Assembly: GCA_037127255.1 (NCBI GenBank)
Contig: JBANSL010000017.1
Coordinates: 70,928,857-70,992,856 of the forward strand
Reading direction: 5' to 3'
Source of the DNA: Persicaria tinctoria
Taxonomy: Eukaryota; Streptophyta; Magnoliopsida; Caryophyllales; Polygonaceae
Length of the DNA stretch: 64,000 bases
Each line of letters opens with the position of its first letter. Positions within the stretch are counted from its first letter, which is position 1. Position numbers and translations under genes: made by a program. Under the pieces are notes generated by a model. It saw only the letters and a list, made by a program, of their open reading frames with translations. It was not told the DNA's origin and did no database searches. Shown here one piece after another: positions 13,313 through 25,251 of the stretch.

Positions 13313-13910
13313 TGTGTGACTGTCATTGAGGCACAAGTGCTGCAACCCTCTGATAGGACATGTTTCCCTGAAGTTCGTATCTGTTAAGATGTGAAAGAAT
13401 AAAGTGTCCCACATCGAAAGTTGAGCATATCAAGCCTTAGTATATGAGTCGGTGGGTTACTCCTTCTATTGCCAATTGGTTTTATGATGGAACCTCACTC
13501 GGCTTGTGTGCTAGGCTACTAGCGCATGTGCGCCCGTGCACACGACCCCCAGTCATCGGTCCGAGTCGGACTTTGATATGGTATCAGTGCGGTTAGCCTA
13601 ACGGCCCGTGTCGATCCTGGTCTGGGTTACCCAGTTATCCAAGTCTCAACTAGATGATCATTCCTAGTTGGACTTGCGGGGGCGTGTTAAGATGTGAAAG
13701 AATAAAGTGTCCCACATCAAAAGTTGAGCATATCAAGCCTTAGTTTATGAGTCGGTGGGCTACTCCGATCCTTCTATTGCCAATTGGTTTTAGGATGGAA
13801 CCTCACTCGACTTGTGTGCTAGGCTACTAGCGCCCGTGCACACGACCCCCAATCAACGGCCCGAGTCGGACTTTGATAGTATCAAAGCACAAATTTCTGT
13901 TTTAGATAGA
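13313..13910 (+). pseudogene. MCTP C2-domain fragment split by a TRIM
   Basis: 13,316-13,381 reads VTVIEAQVLQPSDRTCFPEV, the start of the third C2 domain of the MCTP genes in this window. After the TRIM (13,382-13,878) the match continues with RIKAQI to about 13,910 and then stops. Only about 30 codons remain. It directly follows copy C of the small membrane-protein gene. Confidence 0.8.
13382..13878 (+). mobile_element. TRIM retroelement, two LTRs, 5-bp TSD
   Basis: The LTRs, 13,382-13,578 and 13,685-13,878, are near identical, start TGTTAAGATGTG and contain the GTCCCACATC and GCCAATTGGTTTTA boxes typical of plant TRIMs. A primer-binding site TGGTATCAGTGC follows the first LTR; it differs by one base from the usual initiator tRNA-Met site. 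A GCGGGGGCG polypurine tract precedes the second LTR. The target duplication is GTATC (13,377-13,381 and 13,879-13,883). No coding region. Confidence 0.93.
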
Positions 13911-13927
13911 AACCAGTTTTGGATGAG

Positions 13928-15890
13928 TTTTAAGCTGCTAAGGTACCTTATTTTGTATGCTTCTTGTGCTTAATTGGTGCATGCTCTCTTAGTAGACATA
14001 AACATTTGAAGTATATGAAGGAATGCCATTTCTGATTTCTGAATTTGTTTTCATTTATATTTTTTGATATGCATTCATTCATTGTGTAGAGGTATGTGTG
14101 ATGTATCTTGTTATGATGCAAGCTCAGGTGCTTCTGAGATTCACCTAATTGATTGAGAATGACAGACTGAATGTCTTCTTTTTTTCCTCTGATATTTTTT
14201 AATAGTTTTTGACAGACATTTTTATAAAATACTGTATTTAATTATAAAAAAAAAGTTACTTCTAATGACCTTTCTGTAGTTGTGTTGCATAAATCTGATT
14301 TATAAGAATATAAAATATGGGTTAAAGTCAAAATTTATCTCATCAACTTGTAAAATCCAGAGTCCAAATTAATTGAAATGGGAAATGGACACTCACTCTA
14401 TCAAACAAGCAAATTAGTTTCTCTTCAAATATAAAGAGCAATTAATTATAGGCATGAAACAAATGCAGATGTTAATGTTTTATCTTACAACATTTGTTTT
14501 AAGAGCAAGTTAGACAAAATCATCATTATGACACTTTACCTAATCACCTACAAAATCCAAAATTGCACAAAACTACACATATTTTCTCTTCCATTAACAA
14601 ATTGCCACAAAGGCCGAATCTTTCACCCTCTCACCAATAAAAAGTCCATCTAAATATGGCATCACCAAGCTGAATCTCCATCACTCCCTTCCTCTCTTCC
14701 AGTAAAACCAAGCGAAGATCTCTCTACTTGGGAAGACCAAGTAGGCGACTAACTCAAATGAGCGAAGTAGATGGACATTAAAGAAGGCGAAGGCTCACAA
14801 AAAAAAAAAGGCGAAGTAACCGTTGTATCAAGAAAATCTCATGGGGATAAGTAATAGCATGAACGAGTGAGAACTAACAACACGAATACGATAACTTTGG
14901 AGGCGTGACTCTTCCAATATCCGGTGATTGAAAATGATTGTTATACGTGGTTGAAATCATATCCATGTTAGCAAGAAGAGTTCTATTCTTCGGGCTCAAA
15001 ATTCTCGATGTTTCAAATGCCTGTACTTGTATCGAAATCTTGATGTTTTAGTTTTCATTTTGAAGAAGTAATGATTCACATTCTCTATTTCTCATTCTCC
15101 GATTCAACTTTTTAATAATTTGTTTACTCCCTTCGTTTCAAAATAAGTGTCGCTTGACTTTTTTCATATTTTTTGAGGTAAAAACTCTATAAAATATTAT
15201 TTTTAAATTAAATTTTTTTAATAAATTGATACTTATTACTAATAAGTATCAATTTATTAGAAAAATAATATTTTATAGAATTTTTGTCTTCATAAAAAGC
15301 GTGAAAAAAGTCATATAACAAAGATGAGCATATATAGGAAAATGGTCTTATGAAATAGACATAGTTGCACTCAGTAACTTACATGTATGAAATCCACACC
15401 ACTTCGCAGTAAAAAAAGTTACAACCACGTTCGAAAAGACGGAAATAAGATAGAAATTGAAGAAAGCTACAAGTAGTGGCATGTAGAACACCTACTTTTA
15501 GTAGTGAGTACCCAACAACTTTTCATTAACCGATGTCCATTCCTTTTCTTGAGGAGGCGGTCACATATTGCTTCCTCAAAATATTATTGACTTGAAAGAA
15601 TATGTGAATGTATAAAGTTTTGAACCGATTAAGAGAAAAAAAAATTGATTAAGACTAAGGAGAGAGCATTTTAATCGTGTTACAGGTCAAATTTATTAGA
15701 AGTGAATCTTTTTAGTTAAATTCCAAATAACGAAATTAAAATGACGAAATTCGTTAGATAAACTTTTACTGTAAAAGAAAATTAGTGAAATGTAATTGAA
15801 ATAGTTTTCATTTGAGTAAGAATATCAAAAATTTTACCTGAATATATCTTAATATTTCAACTACATTGTCGAATTTTTTGAAGCATTATA
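13928..15890 (+). repeat. Segmental duplication, copy 2
   Basis: Direct-orientation partner of 909-3276. It carries an extra 46 bp near 14,385, an 18-bp insertion ending in eleven A near 14,795 flanked by GGCGAAG, and the Stowaway remnant at 15,127. It has no copy of the 500-bp element found in copy 1. Confidence 0.88.
15127..15317. mobile_element. Stowaway-type MITE, right end deleted
   Basis: Begins CTCCCTTCGTTTCAAAATAA after TA. The interior is a palindrome (ATACTTATTACTAATAAGTAT) with arms TGACTTTTTTC and GAAAAAAGTCA. The last bases of the right end are missing, and the neighbouring duplicated sequence resumes at once. Confidence 0.78.
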
Positions 15891-15969
15891 AACATTTATC
15901 GTCTTTTTCCATTTACACACACAAATAAAAAAGAGAAAAAAAGGGAAATAAAAAATGACACCCATATTA

Positions 15970-18900
15970 GGCTGTTATATGAGCTGAACAGCTCGAGATC
16001 GTCTCGAAAAAAGCTCGACTTGACCCAAACAAGCCGGGCCTATGATTTTAAGCTCGGTTGGAAGCTCGGCTTGTTCGATTTAAGCTCGAATAGCTCGATT
16101 TTATGGAATTTTTAAAATTTCTTTTAAGTAAATATGTTATGATCAAGGAAAACTTCATAAAACTCGAAAAAAACCGAGCTCGTATTATAAAATTAGGGCA
16201 AAGAAAAGAGGGGAGAATATGAGATTGTATTCAACTGACCTCTCTTGGTGTTACACCGGTACAATATATAGAGATACACTCCTTAGGCTCCAAGCAATAG
16301 TCAATCTATCTATAGACAAAACTCTATATAAGTAAAGTGTATATTTTCTACATCCACATAATAATAATAATAATAATATTATAACACTCCCTCTTGGATG
16401 TACATTCCTTGTTCCTCCAACTGCGCGCCTCGTTAAAAACCTAGCTAGGAAAACCCAATGGGACAAAACCATAGCTTAGGAAAAAAAGTGCAGCCTTCCA
16501 CGTACGCTCTTGCTATACTGCCTCGTTAAAAACCTTGTCAGGAAAACCCAGTGGGACAAAACCTGATCGAAGGGAAAAAGAGTGCAGTGCGTATATGCTC
16601 CCCTTGAATTCAACATCCTTCTCAAAGTCTTCTCATTCTTCTTAATGTTGCCTCCTTCATGAGCTTATGGTCGAATCTCAACATTGTCTTTGATGTGCAT
16701 AAGATGGAATGTCTTCTTGATTAACTTTTATGTGCCTAACTTGCATGTATTGGTGTTGAGCTGCTTTGGATGCACAAATATAAGGTACTTCAGGACCTAA
16801 TGTGCCTTTAATTTTTGATCTGGGGATCTGATGCATTAAATGGTGATTAAGTTGCCTCGTTAAAAACCTTAACTTGGAAAAACCCAATGGGATAAAAACC
16901 AAGATTAAGGAAAAGAGTACAACATTAATATTGTATGGTACTTCGGAGCCTAATGCAGTGTCACCATTTTTACAATTATATGTACTTCTGGTACTCTAAG
17001 GATCTTTAATTAATTGTATGTGGGGGGACTTTGATAATAATGCTTCAGGCATTTTCAATCAATTCTTTTCATTTATATGTATATGTACGTCATTTACATT
17101 TGGAGCCAAAATTATATTCACTCCTGGTGAATGCATTCTCATGTAACCTTTAATAGGCTTGTGTGCAATCAATTTGGCTTTATATTTTCCTTTGTACGAA
17201 CACCCACTTAAAACCAATTAATGCTACACTTTTCAATGTTGGAGCTACAGGTCCAAGAACTTCATGCTTAAATAATCCATCTTTACATTAACTATTTCTT
17301 TTTGGGACAAAAACCAAAGTCAAGGAAAAGAGTACAACTTTCTCCTCCTCAATTTAGCATATAAATCACCAATTTTCTAAAGACATGGTACTTCTGGACC
17401 CTTAATATCCTTTCTTTGTACACTCGAACTACAGGTCGAGATATTTTCAAAACTTTCAACTAATTTCCAACTAATCCTCTGCTTATTGGATATCTTATGA
17501 ATTGTTCAATAATCCAATCTCATTACGCTCTTAGCGTTTTGTAAGGATTTTCATTTCTAATCAAATGATTTCACATCTTTAATATTGGAGCTACGGGTCC
17601 AAAATATTAATGTTTAACTTATTAAATTAATCATTTTAATATATGTAGATATACTTCTGTTTAGAAGCTCTAATTATTCTTATCAAGCACTTCAAGTGCA
17701 AACTTAGATATGTGCCATCAACGATAATCAAGGATCTGGTCAATTCAAGACAACTCATAATCAATTCTAACACTGTCAACGTTCATGAAATCTCTTCAGG
17801 AGTTTTATACCAGTGGACATATCACCATTGTTTGAAGTTACTACTGGAACCTCGATCTATAAATCATGCTAGTGCATTAGTTCAATTCTCTTCCATGCAA
17901 TATATTGCTTCTTGATCTCTTTTTCTTCTCCCTCTAAATACCGAGTATTTTATCATCCATGACAAACTCTAGGTATTTGATCATCTATGTGCACTTAATC
18001 CTCTATATGCATCAACTTTCTTGATTTACAACAACTTAGTGTAATCTGGGGAGATTTCGGTGCCTATACTGAACATGTAAATACCAAGCTCTCTACTGGA
18101 GATAAATTACAAGAAGGGGAATTTATTCTATTGTTGACCGAAATCGAATCAATCTCTTGATATTCACGCCGTCTTGTTAGCTATTATTGACGACTCTACT
18201 GGGTCAGTCCATGCATTAACATTATCCTAAATGATAATCTCATAAGTAACGATTTAACTTGGTCAATTTAATAGTCAGCTTCTTAATGCTCATTTATCCA
18301 ACATATCAATTTCATTGATAGCATTTCCATATTACATCCATATTGCTAATATGGGTAATCAATTTATTATATGTCGGATATTCTTTTGACATCATCGACT
18401 AGAGGAAAAACCACTGCTTCTAGCAATTATAGGCTTTTACGATCCCAATTTATATGGCATCACTCATTCCTTTTAGAGTGTTTTCGCTCTTCTAGAGCCA
18501 TTTTCTCATATGAATTTATTGCTCGATTATATCAACAGTCCTTCGAGGACTAATTTTGACGCTCTTCTGGAGATATGTATAAGGTTTAATTATGCCAAGT
18601 ATATACTTTATACAAATACTCATTAGTTATTTCATCCTGAAAACTCCAGGTTTTCCATATCATCAAGTACCAAGCTCTAAATCATTCTAACATTTTCATG
18701 TGATGATTCATTCACAGTTTGGGAGATTACAAATCCAATAGGTAAACCATCATCTTTGACTTGTTCTTCCACATTCTCCTTGATGTGGGAGTCGACTCAT
18801 ACATGATTATCTATAATCATTCTCAAAATTATGACCCGTATCCTAACAACGGTTGTGCGCACCGTATCCTCTTTATGTCCTCTGCTAGAGATAACAATAT

Positions 18901-20247
18901 ATATTGCATCTGGCAATAAAAGAGGTTGTTATGAACCATAGGTCATTTAGCTAGCTATTTATTTGAGTTCTACCATACCCAAGTAATAGATTAAGAACAA
19001 GATCCCAAAATAAAGAGTCTTCGGGCTCTCAAGAATAAATTTATCGATTTCACACAATTTAACAAGGATTTGCCTCAAACTCTTCTCCCAATTATCATTG
19101 GTTGAATAAAATTGGCATCATCTACCCATAATGATTTCTTCAAGAAAGATTTTCAATGCATATACATATACATAAAATGCAAATCAAATCAAATAGATAA
19201 ATAAAACATAGATTCCATGTGGATTCAAATAGCCAAATTATACTAATAACAATCCATATATGACCAAGTTTGTAGAATCAAAGGTGCTGGATCATCTAGG
19301 CTCTTTCGTTGATAATCTTTCATATGTAGAGATAAGTTTATCTACTTCAAGAGATAACTTTTATTAACACAAACAATATATATAATATAAAACCACATAT
19401 GTTTATGACATACAAACTCTTAACAAGTTGTTTCTTCTGGAAACAGTTTGAGTTTTGAATTACAAAAAGTAAATTGAGATATGTACACCTCACAAGTGAA
19501 TAACAAAAGTAATCTCAATAAAAATAAATACACTAGAAACATAATTAAAATTTATTTGACCACTTCAGGTGGATATCGATTCAGATATTCATCATTTGTT
19601 TCAATAAACAATACAATTCACATATAGATTAATATGTCAACTTAAAGTGATAGGTTCAATAACTATCTCCAATTTAAGTTATATACAAATCAACTCCATG
19701 ACACATAAATAATGTCAACTTCTTGTGACCAGGAATCAAATAAGTTTAACCACTTCAGGAGTTTATATTTCACATTCTATGAAATATATCATATATGAAA
19801 CAAATAGTTATAAGTACAAGATGGAATCAACAATATCATCTTAGCTCATCACTACAAAGATGAGGCTAATATTTAATCGATGCATGATGACGTTATTTAT
19901 TCATCAACTTATCAATGTATCAATTCATATAGATATCATTTATCATGTATCCGTCCAATATATGGTCAATTTATCCAATAACCATATCTATATCATATAT
20001 GCATCGTCAACCCCAAATCGCAAATAATTTATCAATGCTCTAAATTCTTATATATCAAAGTATATTAGCACTATGTGATGATTTATGATAATAATATTAT
20101 AACAGCTCATTTATTTTCTAAACAAGTCAAGATTGATCAAAAAAGAAAACCCATTTAAAAATTGGGCTCAGCTCAGCTCGAACTTGTTTAACAAACAAAC
20201 CAAACTTGAACATACTAAGTTCGGCTCATTAGGCTCAAATAACACCC
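15970..20247 (+). repeat. GCTCGAG-rich TIR element, interrupted (15,970-16,182 + 20,105-20,247)
   Basis: The left part begins GGCTGTTATATGAGC and the right part ends CTCAAATAACACCC, so the ends are inverted. The same element, uninterrupted, is at 51,321-51,697. A 3.9-kb retroelement sits between the two parts. Non-coding; class uncertain. Confidence 0.72.
16183..20104 (-). mobile_element. Non-coding LTR-retrotransposon derivative, about 3.9 kb
   Basis: It splits the GCTCGAG element with a near-perfect 5-bp duplication (GCTCG 16,178-16,182, GCTCA 20,105-20,109). On the minus strand both 20,104 and about 16,386 begin TGTTATAATATTATTAT, suggesting LTR starts; beyond 17 bp the two are not alike, so the 5' LTR is replaced or rearranged. 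CTCGTTAAAAACCT...GGAAAACCCAATGGGA...AAGGAAAAAGAGT recurs near 16,430, 16,520, 16,857 and 17,300. Motifs like GGAGCTACAGGTCC and TACTTCTGG recur between 17,000 and 17,700. No gag or pol frame is seen. It resembles a LARD-like element. Confidence 0.6.
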
Positions 20248-20249
20248 TA

Positions 20250-20720
20250 ACACACGGCTACACCCATGTTTTCTATTTCTTTCAAAAAGACACCTAAAAT
20301 CCACAAAATTCCCCACTTTAGTTCTATCTCCGAACATAAGAAACCCACCATCCCTCTTTAATAGTAGTTTGCAATTTTGCATCATGCAATCCTTTCATCC
20401 AGTTTGGTTGATAGATTGACTATCTACCGGAATGCATTAACCCTAAGCTTCAATTTGCTGAACATTAAACAACATCCCAATGCAAAATCAAGAACAAAGA
20501 ACAAAATAAGGAGTAGCAACCGTAAAATAATTACAAACAAAATCATAAGAACTCAGATTCAACCACAACCAACTAAAAAGACCTTAAAGATTTAGATAAT
20601 CATACAAGTTTCAAGTCTCTAAACACAGTCACCACTCGGATCATCTAAAAAAAATCAAAGCTTTATACCTCTGTTTCAAATGCACAACAAAATCAAAGCT
20701 TTCACCTTCACCCTATTTTT
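20250..20720 (-). pseudogene. Leader copy of the small membrane-protein gene
   Basis: Nearly identical to 32,540-33,200 (ACCCATGTTTTCTATTTC, CTATCTACCGGAATGCATT, CACTCGGATCATCTAAAAAA), but the stretch holding exon 1 is deleted. It abuts the 3' end of the first MCTP gene. No coding left. Confidence 0.65.
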
Positions 20721-20757
20721 TAACCTTTCCCAATACTAAGCTTCCATGGTCATTTTC

Positions 20758-23716
20758 TCATGCAACCAAGCTTCTCTGAGACGTCTTCATAGTATTTGAC
20801 CTGTCAGGTAGGCGGCTGAGGAAATTGAAGGGCAGTGCAGGTAACCGGGATCTAAACCGGGGATGCCTCAGTGCATATAATCCAGACAGAGCTGCCAACA
20901 CCTGTAATGGCATCACATACAACAGCACTGCTGCCATGAGGCAGAAAATGCCAAACATCGCGGTTGCATAGGGGTCTTGCCAGGTCACTAGAGCGAGGAA
21001 CCGCTCCCCTCGTGTTGCAACATCTCCAGCCAGTTTCTGAAGCCTAGCCGCCTCACCCCGGAGCCGGTCATACCTCATCCTCACCAGTTCCAGACTTTGG
21101 CTCGTAGGGAATGTGTCAAACTCCTCGGCCAGCTCGTCTGGTGCACACGTTTCAGCATTTGAGATCCTTGTGTCCTTGTGGGGAGGGTACTTCGGCCTGT
21201 GTTGATAGTTCCGAACCACGATCAAGAACAGGTATAGGAAAAGCATTGGCACGATATGTATCAGCAAAGGGAAGCGAAGATGGAACACTATCACAAAAAT
21301 TGTTTTGAAAGGGTTCCTCCACACGCACACGTCTCCAAACCACCTACTCATTTCAAAGAGCTCTGCTAAAACCGACATGAGACGGAAGAAGCTGGCCTTA
21401 CTCCTCCGCATGCTCCAGAGGTCAGACTCCACCTCGGACATGTACTCTACCACCTCCTTGCGAAGGGCGGGTTCCGCCCTTCCAAACTTCATTACCAACA
21501 TGGCGATAGCCTGGTATCGCAGCTCATCCTGCTGCTGGACAGCGATGGGTCGAATGTAATGCATCTTGGGGAGGAGAGGACGAGAGTATTGGTAGAGCAT
21601 GTTCGCAAATGAGGTGCATGTAAACCTTATGGCCAGATGGAGCCGACCCATCATCTTGACTCCAGTGGGTTGGAGATCCATAAGAGGATAAAAGTGGGTG
21701 TAGACTCGACCCGTCTCAAGGGCGGAGAGTCGAATTTCGACTTTTCCAATCTTGAGGTCCTCCTTATCTGTTGTCAAAAACACCCACAGTGAGAACGGTA
21801 GCCCTGTCAAAGATCTCCCATGAATACTGCTCATTGTATTTCGGACAGAGGCTGTCGACAATTGTCCGTGTTCGAATCCATTTCTTCCCATACTTTGCAA
21901 TACAATATGCATCTGAAGTTTCTCTTCCATCTCGAGTTTTCATTGGATGGAGTTGTTCAGCTTCCAGTATACCGACTTCTAGCATACCGATGGGGGTCAT
22001 ACACAGTTCTTCGACAGTGGGGCGGAGATCACTAATATAATTTGTGGATTCATCTAGAACATGGTAGCCTCCATCAAGACACAATCGCAAGTGAAGTTTG
22101 CTAGAGAAATTCTCTTTCTCTAGTTGGTCTAACTCTGTAGCAATTGGCTTTTCAAGGTTATACCATCGAGAGGGAGTGTCTCGATTATCCGCGCGTCTAT
22201 CAAAATTGCTAAGCGGGATGGTCACGCTTCCGAGGATCTCATCTTTACCAGGAGACACATGATTCCCAACTGTAAGAACAAGATGGTCCTCAAAAGGCTC
22301 AGCAACAACAAATAATAGATCCTCCTTCCAAAGGGGGCTGAGAGTTCGACTTTGAAGAGTCTTAGTTCTTAACCGGTTGTTGCCTATTCGTGCCTGGACA
22401 TATAATTGAGGGAAACAGGTCCTATCAGTTGGCTGCAGCTCTTGTGCCTCGATGACAGTCACACGAGCATACCACAACGTTGGTGTATGATAGACCATTG
22501 GGCGGAGCTGTGCATAACTAGCAGTACAGAAGTCTATAACTGCAACAGCAGCATCAAAATGCCAAGCATCATGATAGGCTTCATCAGCTTGTGTGCCAGT
22601 CCACACTGCAAGCATCAGCTCACCTTCAATCCTCTCCCCTATATTGTCTTCAAGGCGGTACCATTGAGGTGCCAGTGGACTATCAGGAGGAACTCTCAAT
22701 GGGACTTTACTTAGGTCAAATTTTACAATGCCAACAAAGTCATCTTTATGAAGATGCTTGGACATAACCTCTACATATAGCACAGAAGCTTGCATCTGAT
22801 CCATTGAAAAGGCGAACACAACGTTCCACTCAGGGACTTGGTTTTTATTGATATGCTTTGTCATTCCCTTGTAGTTTCCTACCCTGGCTTCGACAAAGGG
22901 ACCAAGGCACTCAGTAATATCCACTATTGGAAGATCACGCGCTTCCACTATACTGACATACAAGAAGTCCATCTTCCCAACAAGGTCGTAAGTGCTAGCC
23001 CTCTTATCTAGATGAAGAATATGACCTTCAACCGCTGTACCACTACCACCTCCAAGGTATGGTTGGATATCTTTAAGAGCAATGTCAATAGGCTGTGCAA
23101 CAGATGTAGAATGCATCTTGACAATATTGGGAGGTGGTGCATCAGCATCCACTGCCCCGGCTCTCATCTCTTCCACTTCATACTTTGTTGAATCCAGGGA
23201 AGCTTCAGACTTTACATGAGAGATATGAGTTACAGATGGGTAAACCTCTCCATGCGTCAAGTTTGCTGAATTATCCAATGAAGGAAGCGGAGTAGAGGAA
23301 TTGACAGAAGAGTCATCAGTAATATAAACTTTGAGACAAATCTTTCCTCTGACCCATGAGAGTAACCGAAACCTTTTTAGACGGTATTGCAAAACAACAG
23401 CATCAGAGTGGCGAACGAATGAAGTTCCACTAACAGATACCTTCCCAAGCAATGATCTATCGTTTCCATCTCCGATGGTACTGTAAACATATGCTTCAAG
23501 ATTAAGATGATGCAGGTTTCTAGGGTCAGAAATGTTGAAATAGAAGCTCTCATCCCAGACAGGACTCTGATCCTTATCCTTGACAACAGTTCTGTGTCTC
23601 TGGCCATCGAAAAAGAGCTCTACATATGCACCAGGTGATCCTTTCCCATCCTCGGCCGGCTTAAGGTTATAAGCCCTAACCACATCTACACCAAGCTTCA
23701 GGTTATTCTCGGTCAT
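20758..23716 (-). pseudogene. MCTP (multiple C2 and transmembrane) gene 1, frameshifted
   Basis: The 5' part, ATG 23,716 to TAA 21,764 (650 codons), encodes four C2 domains: about residues 5-120, 255-380, 415-540 and 575-645. The C-terminal PRT_C membrane domain continues in another frame from about 21,771 to TGA 20,758, with hydrophobic pairs near 21,230-21,300 and 20,880-20,970. In the paralogues an intron sits between these parts. Here the intron and the last 28 bases of exon 1 are gone and the join is out of frame by one base, so the protein would stop at VGVFDNR without its membrane anchor. MCTPs are ER-anchored Ca2+/lipid-binding proteins acting at plasmodesmata. I chose the ATG before ENNLKLGVDV. 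Either a pseudogene or a soluble truncated form. Confidence 0.88.
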
Positions 23717-24575
23717 ATTTGTAGTGAGCAAGTAATTTTATATGTCGATCATCAATGACACATTACAGACATGAGTTTAGATACCTGAAAAGAGAAGAAT
23801 CGGATGCATTAACTGAAAATAATTTTGTTCAGTAATCAGAAGTTTTGGGAAACAGCCCGCATAATTGATGCAAAGTTAGATTTATCTAAAGATGAATTAA
23901 CTGAAAATAAGAGATGTTCATTAATATCCAAGAACTAGTTTTCTCAGGAGATCATAAAAATCGTTTCCCTTGTGATCCTAACTTTCAACTTCAGCCAACA
24001 AAACCTACCTACAAGCCTCCCTAACTGCTTCTGAGGAAATATTTGCGCGCGTGATGGACCGTTACCGTCAATTACCTTACCACGTATTCCAATTTGAGCC
24101 GATGAACCACTACTCTGCAGCGCAAATCACTACTCTGTGTTCACTGAAGGTCAGCAAAATCGATGGCGGAGGTGGACCGGTAGTGGTGGTGGTGGATGTG
24201 AAACCTGAACTGCAAGGCAAGGGGTGACGTTTTGGTGTGATTGGGAGTGGTTTGATGAAGAACCTACTAGAGATGGGTGCACTTTAACAGTTGGTTCTTG
24301 CGATACTATGGGTGGTTTATAGTTTTTTTTTTCTTCTTATTTTAAATGTTGGAACCGTGAGCGAAAGACAGCTACTACCCCTGGTATCGCATACAGCAGC
24401 ATGGTACATGCAATATCCGTGAACGAAATTCGTTTTTGCCTTGAATTTGGTAAATAAAGAACGGTCATATCCGGGGTTTGAATTCAGTAACCTATTACGG
24501 AATGGTTAAAATCCATTTGTTGCCGATGTAACAGTAACTACAAAATTTTATAAAAATAACATATATAGATGAATC
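23717..24575 (-). other. Leader/upstream region of MCTP gene 1
   Basis: Contains a block (AAGAACTAGTTTTCTCAGGAGATCATAAAA) also found upstream of MCTP gene 2 (29,280), the fragment at 30-31 kb (31,350) and MCTP gene 4 (53,130, inverted). A GGCGGAGGTGGACCGG stretch at 24,165 marks a probable first leader exon. An AG acceptor lies just upstream of the ATG at about 23,790. Confidence 0.6.
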
Positions 24576-24745
24576 ATTAAGAACAGGATGCTATTCTACT
24601 GCTGGTTTGGAGAGGGATTCTTTGACCCTTGTTACGCTACGGAGATCGGTGCAGTCCCAACGGTACAAGCTTCCTCTACTGACGGGGAGAAATTAAATTC
24701 CGAAGACAATTGAAGAAATCGGGAAACATGTTTCAAAGGTCCTAA
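24576..24745 (+). pseudogene. Fragment of the winged-helix/LRR resistance-like gene
   Basis: Reads RMLFYCWFGEGFFDP and, after a frame change, KTIEEIGKHVSKVL. These match residues around 910-970 of the protein at 46,490-50,737 (RMLFYWWFGEGFFDP, KTIEEIGEHVSKVL), but the sequence between differs, so it came from a paralogue. No flanking LRRs remain. Confidence 0.8.
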
Positions 24746-25251
24746 GCTTCTCCGATCTTGTTCTCGTGCCTGCAATCTTCTCCGATTGTTTCTCACATCT
24801 TTGGCTTTGATTTGACTGTGTTCTCTTCTCATGTCTCAGCAGAATAATTAGACACAAAATATTATGAATTCGTTTGGGTGTGATGTGTTGATGATTGCTC
24901 ATAAGAAGTTCCCACACCAACCAATCATCAACTACGACTCAGATATACACATGTGTAATAAAACTGTGTTCATATGCACATCCTGTACTTTGGAAGTTTG
25001 AAGTTGAACAATAAACACTTCCACAGTAAAGTTCATAATACCTCACATGACTCCATCTCTTCTATACAATAATGCAAGATAACTATGAGTACATAAATAC
25101 CTCACATGATCATGACAATGGTGATTTGCCTCATCCACACGGTCCAGGGCAGGGTTTGTGGGGTGCCCATATGAAGCATTATCCATCTAAAACTGGTTTC
25201 CAAGAACATCTTGATAACAATTGAATCGAAGAACATACCCTTTAGAAGTCC
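24746..25251. other. Spacer between MCTP genes 1 and 2
   Basis: AT-rich; includes the probable 3' UTR of MCTP gene 2 near 25,150-25,250. No gene or repeat recognised. Confidence 0.4.

Noticed and set aside
16360..16382. CRISPR-like or other spaced array
   Set aside because: Only an ATA microsatellite; no spaced repeats anywhere in the window, and the DNA is plant nuclear.
16183..20104. Coding capacity in the retroelement (e.g. frames at 17,712 and 18,371)
   Set aside because: Short, no gag, protease, integrase or reverse transcriptase motifs on either strand.
21305..21559. Plus-strand frames opposite MCTP gene 1 (also 21,771-22,040 and 22,406-22,714)
   Set aside because: Antisense shadows of conserved MCTP coding sequence.
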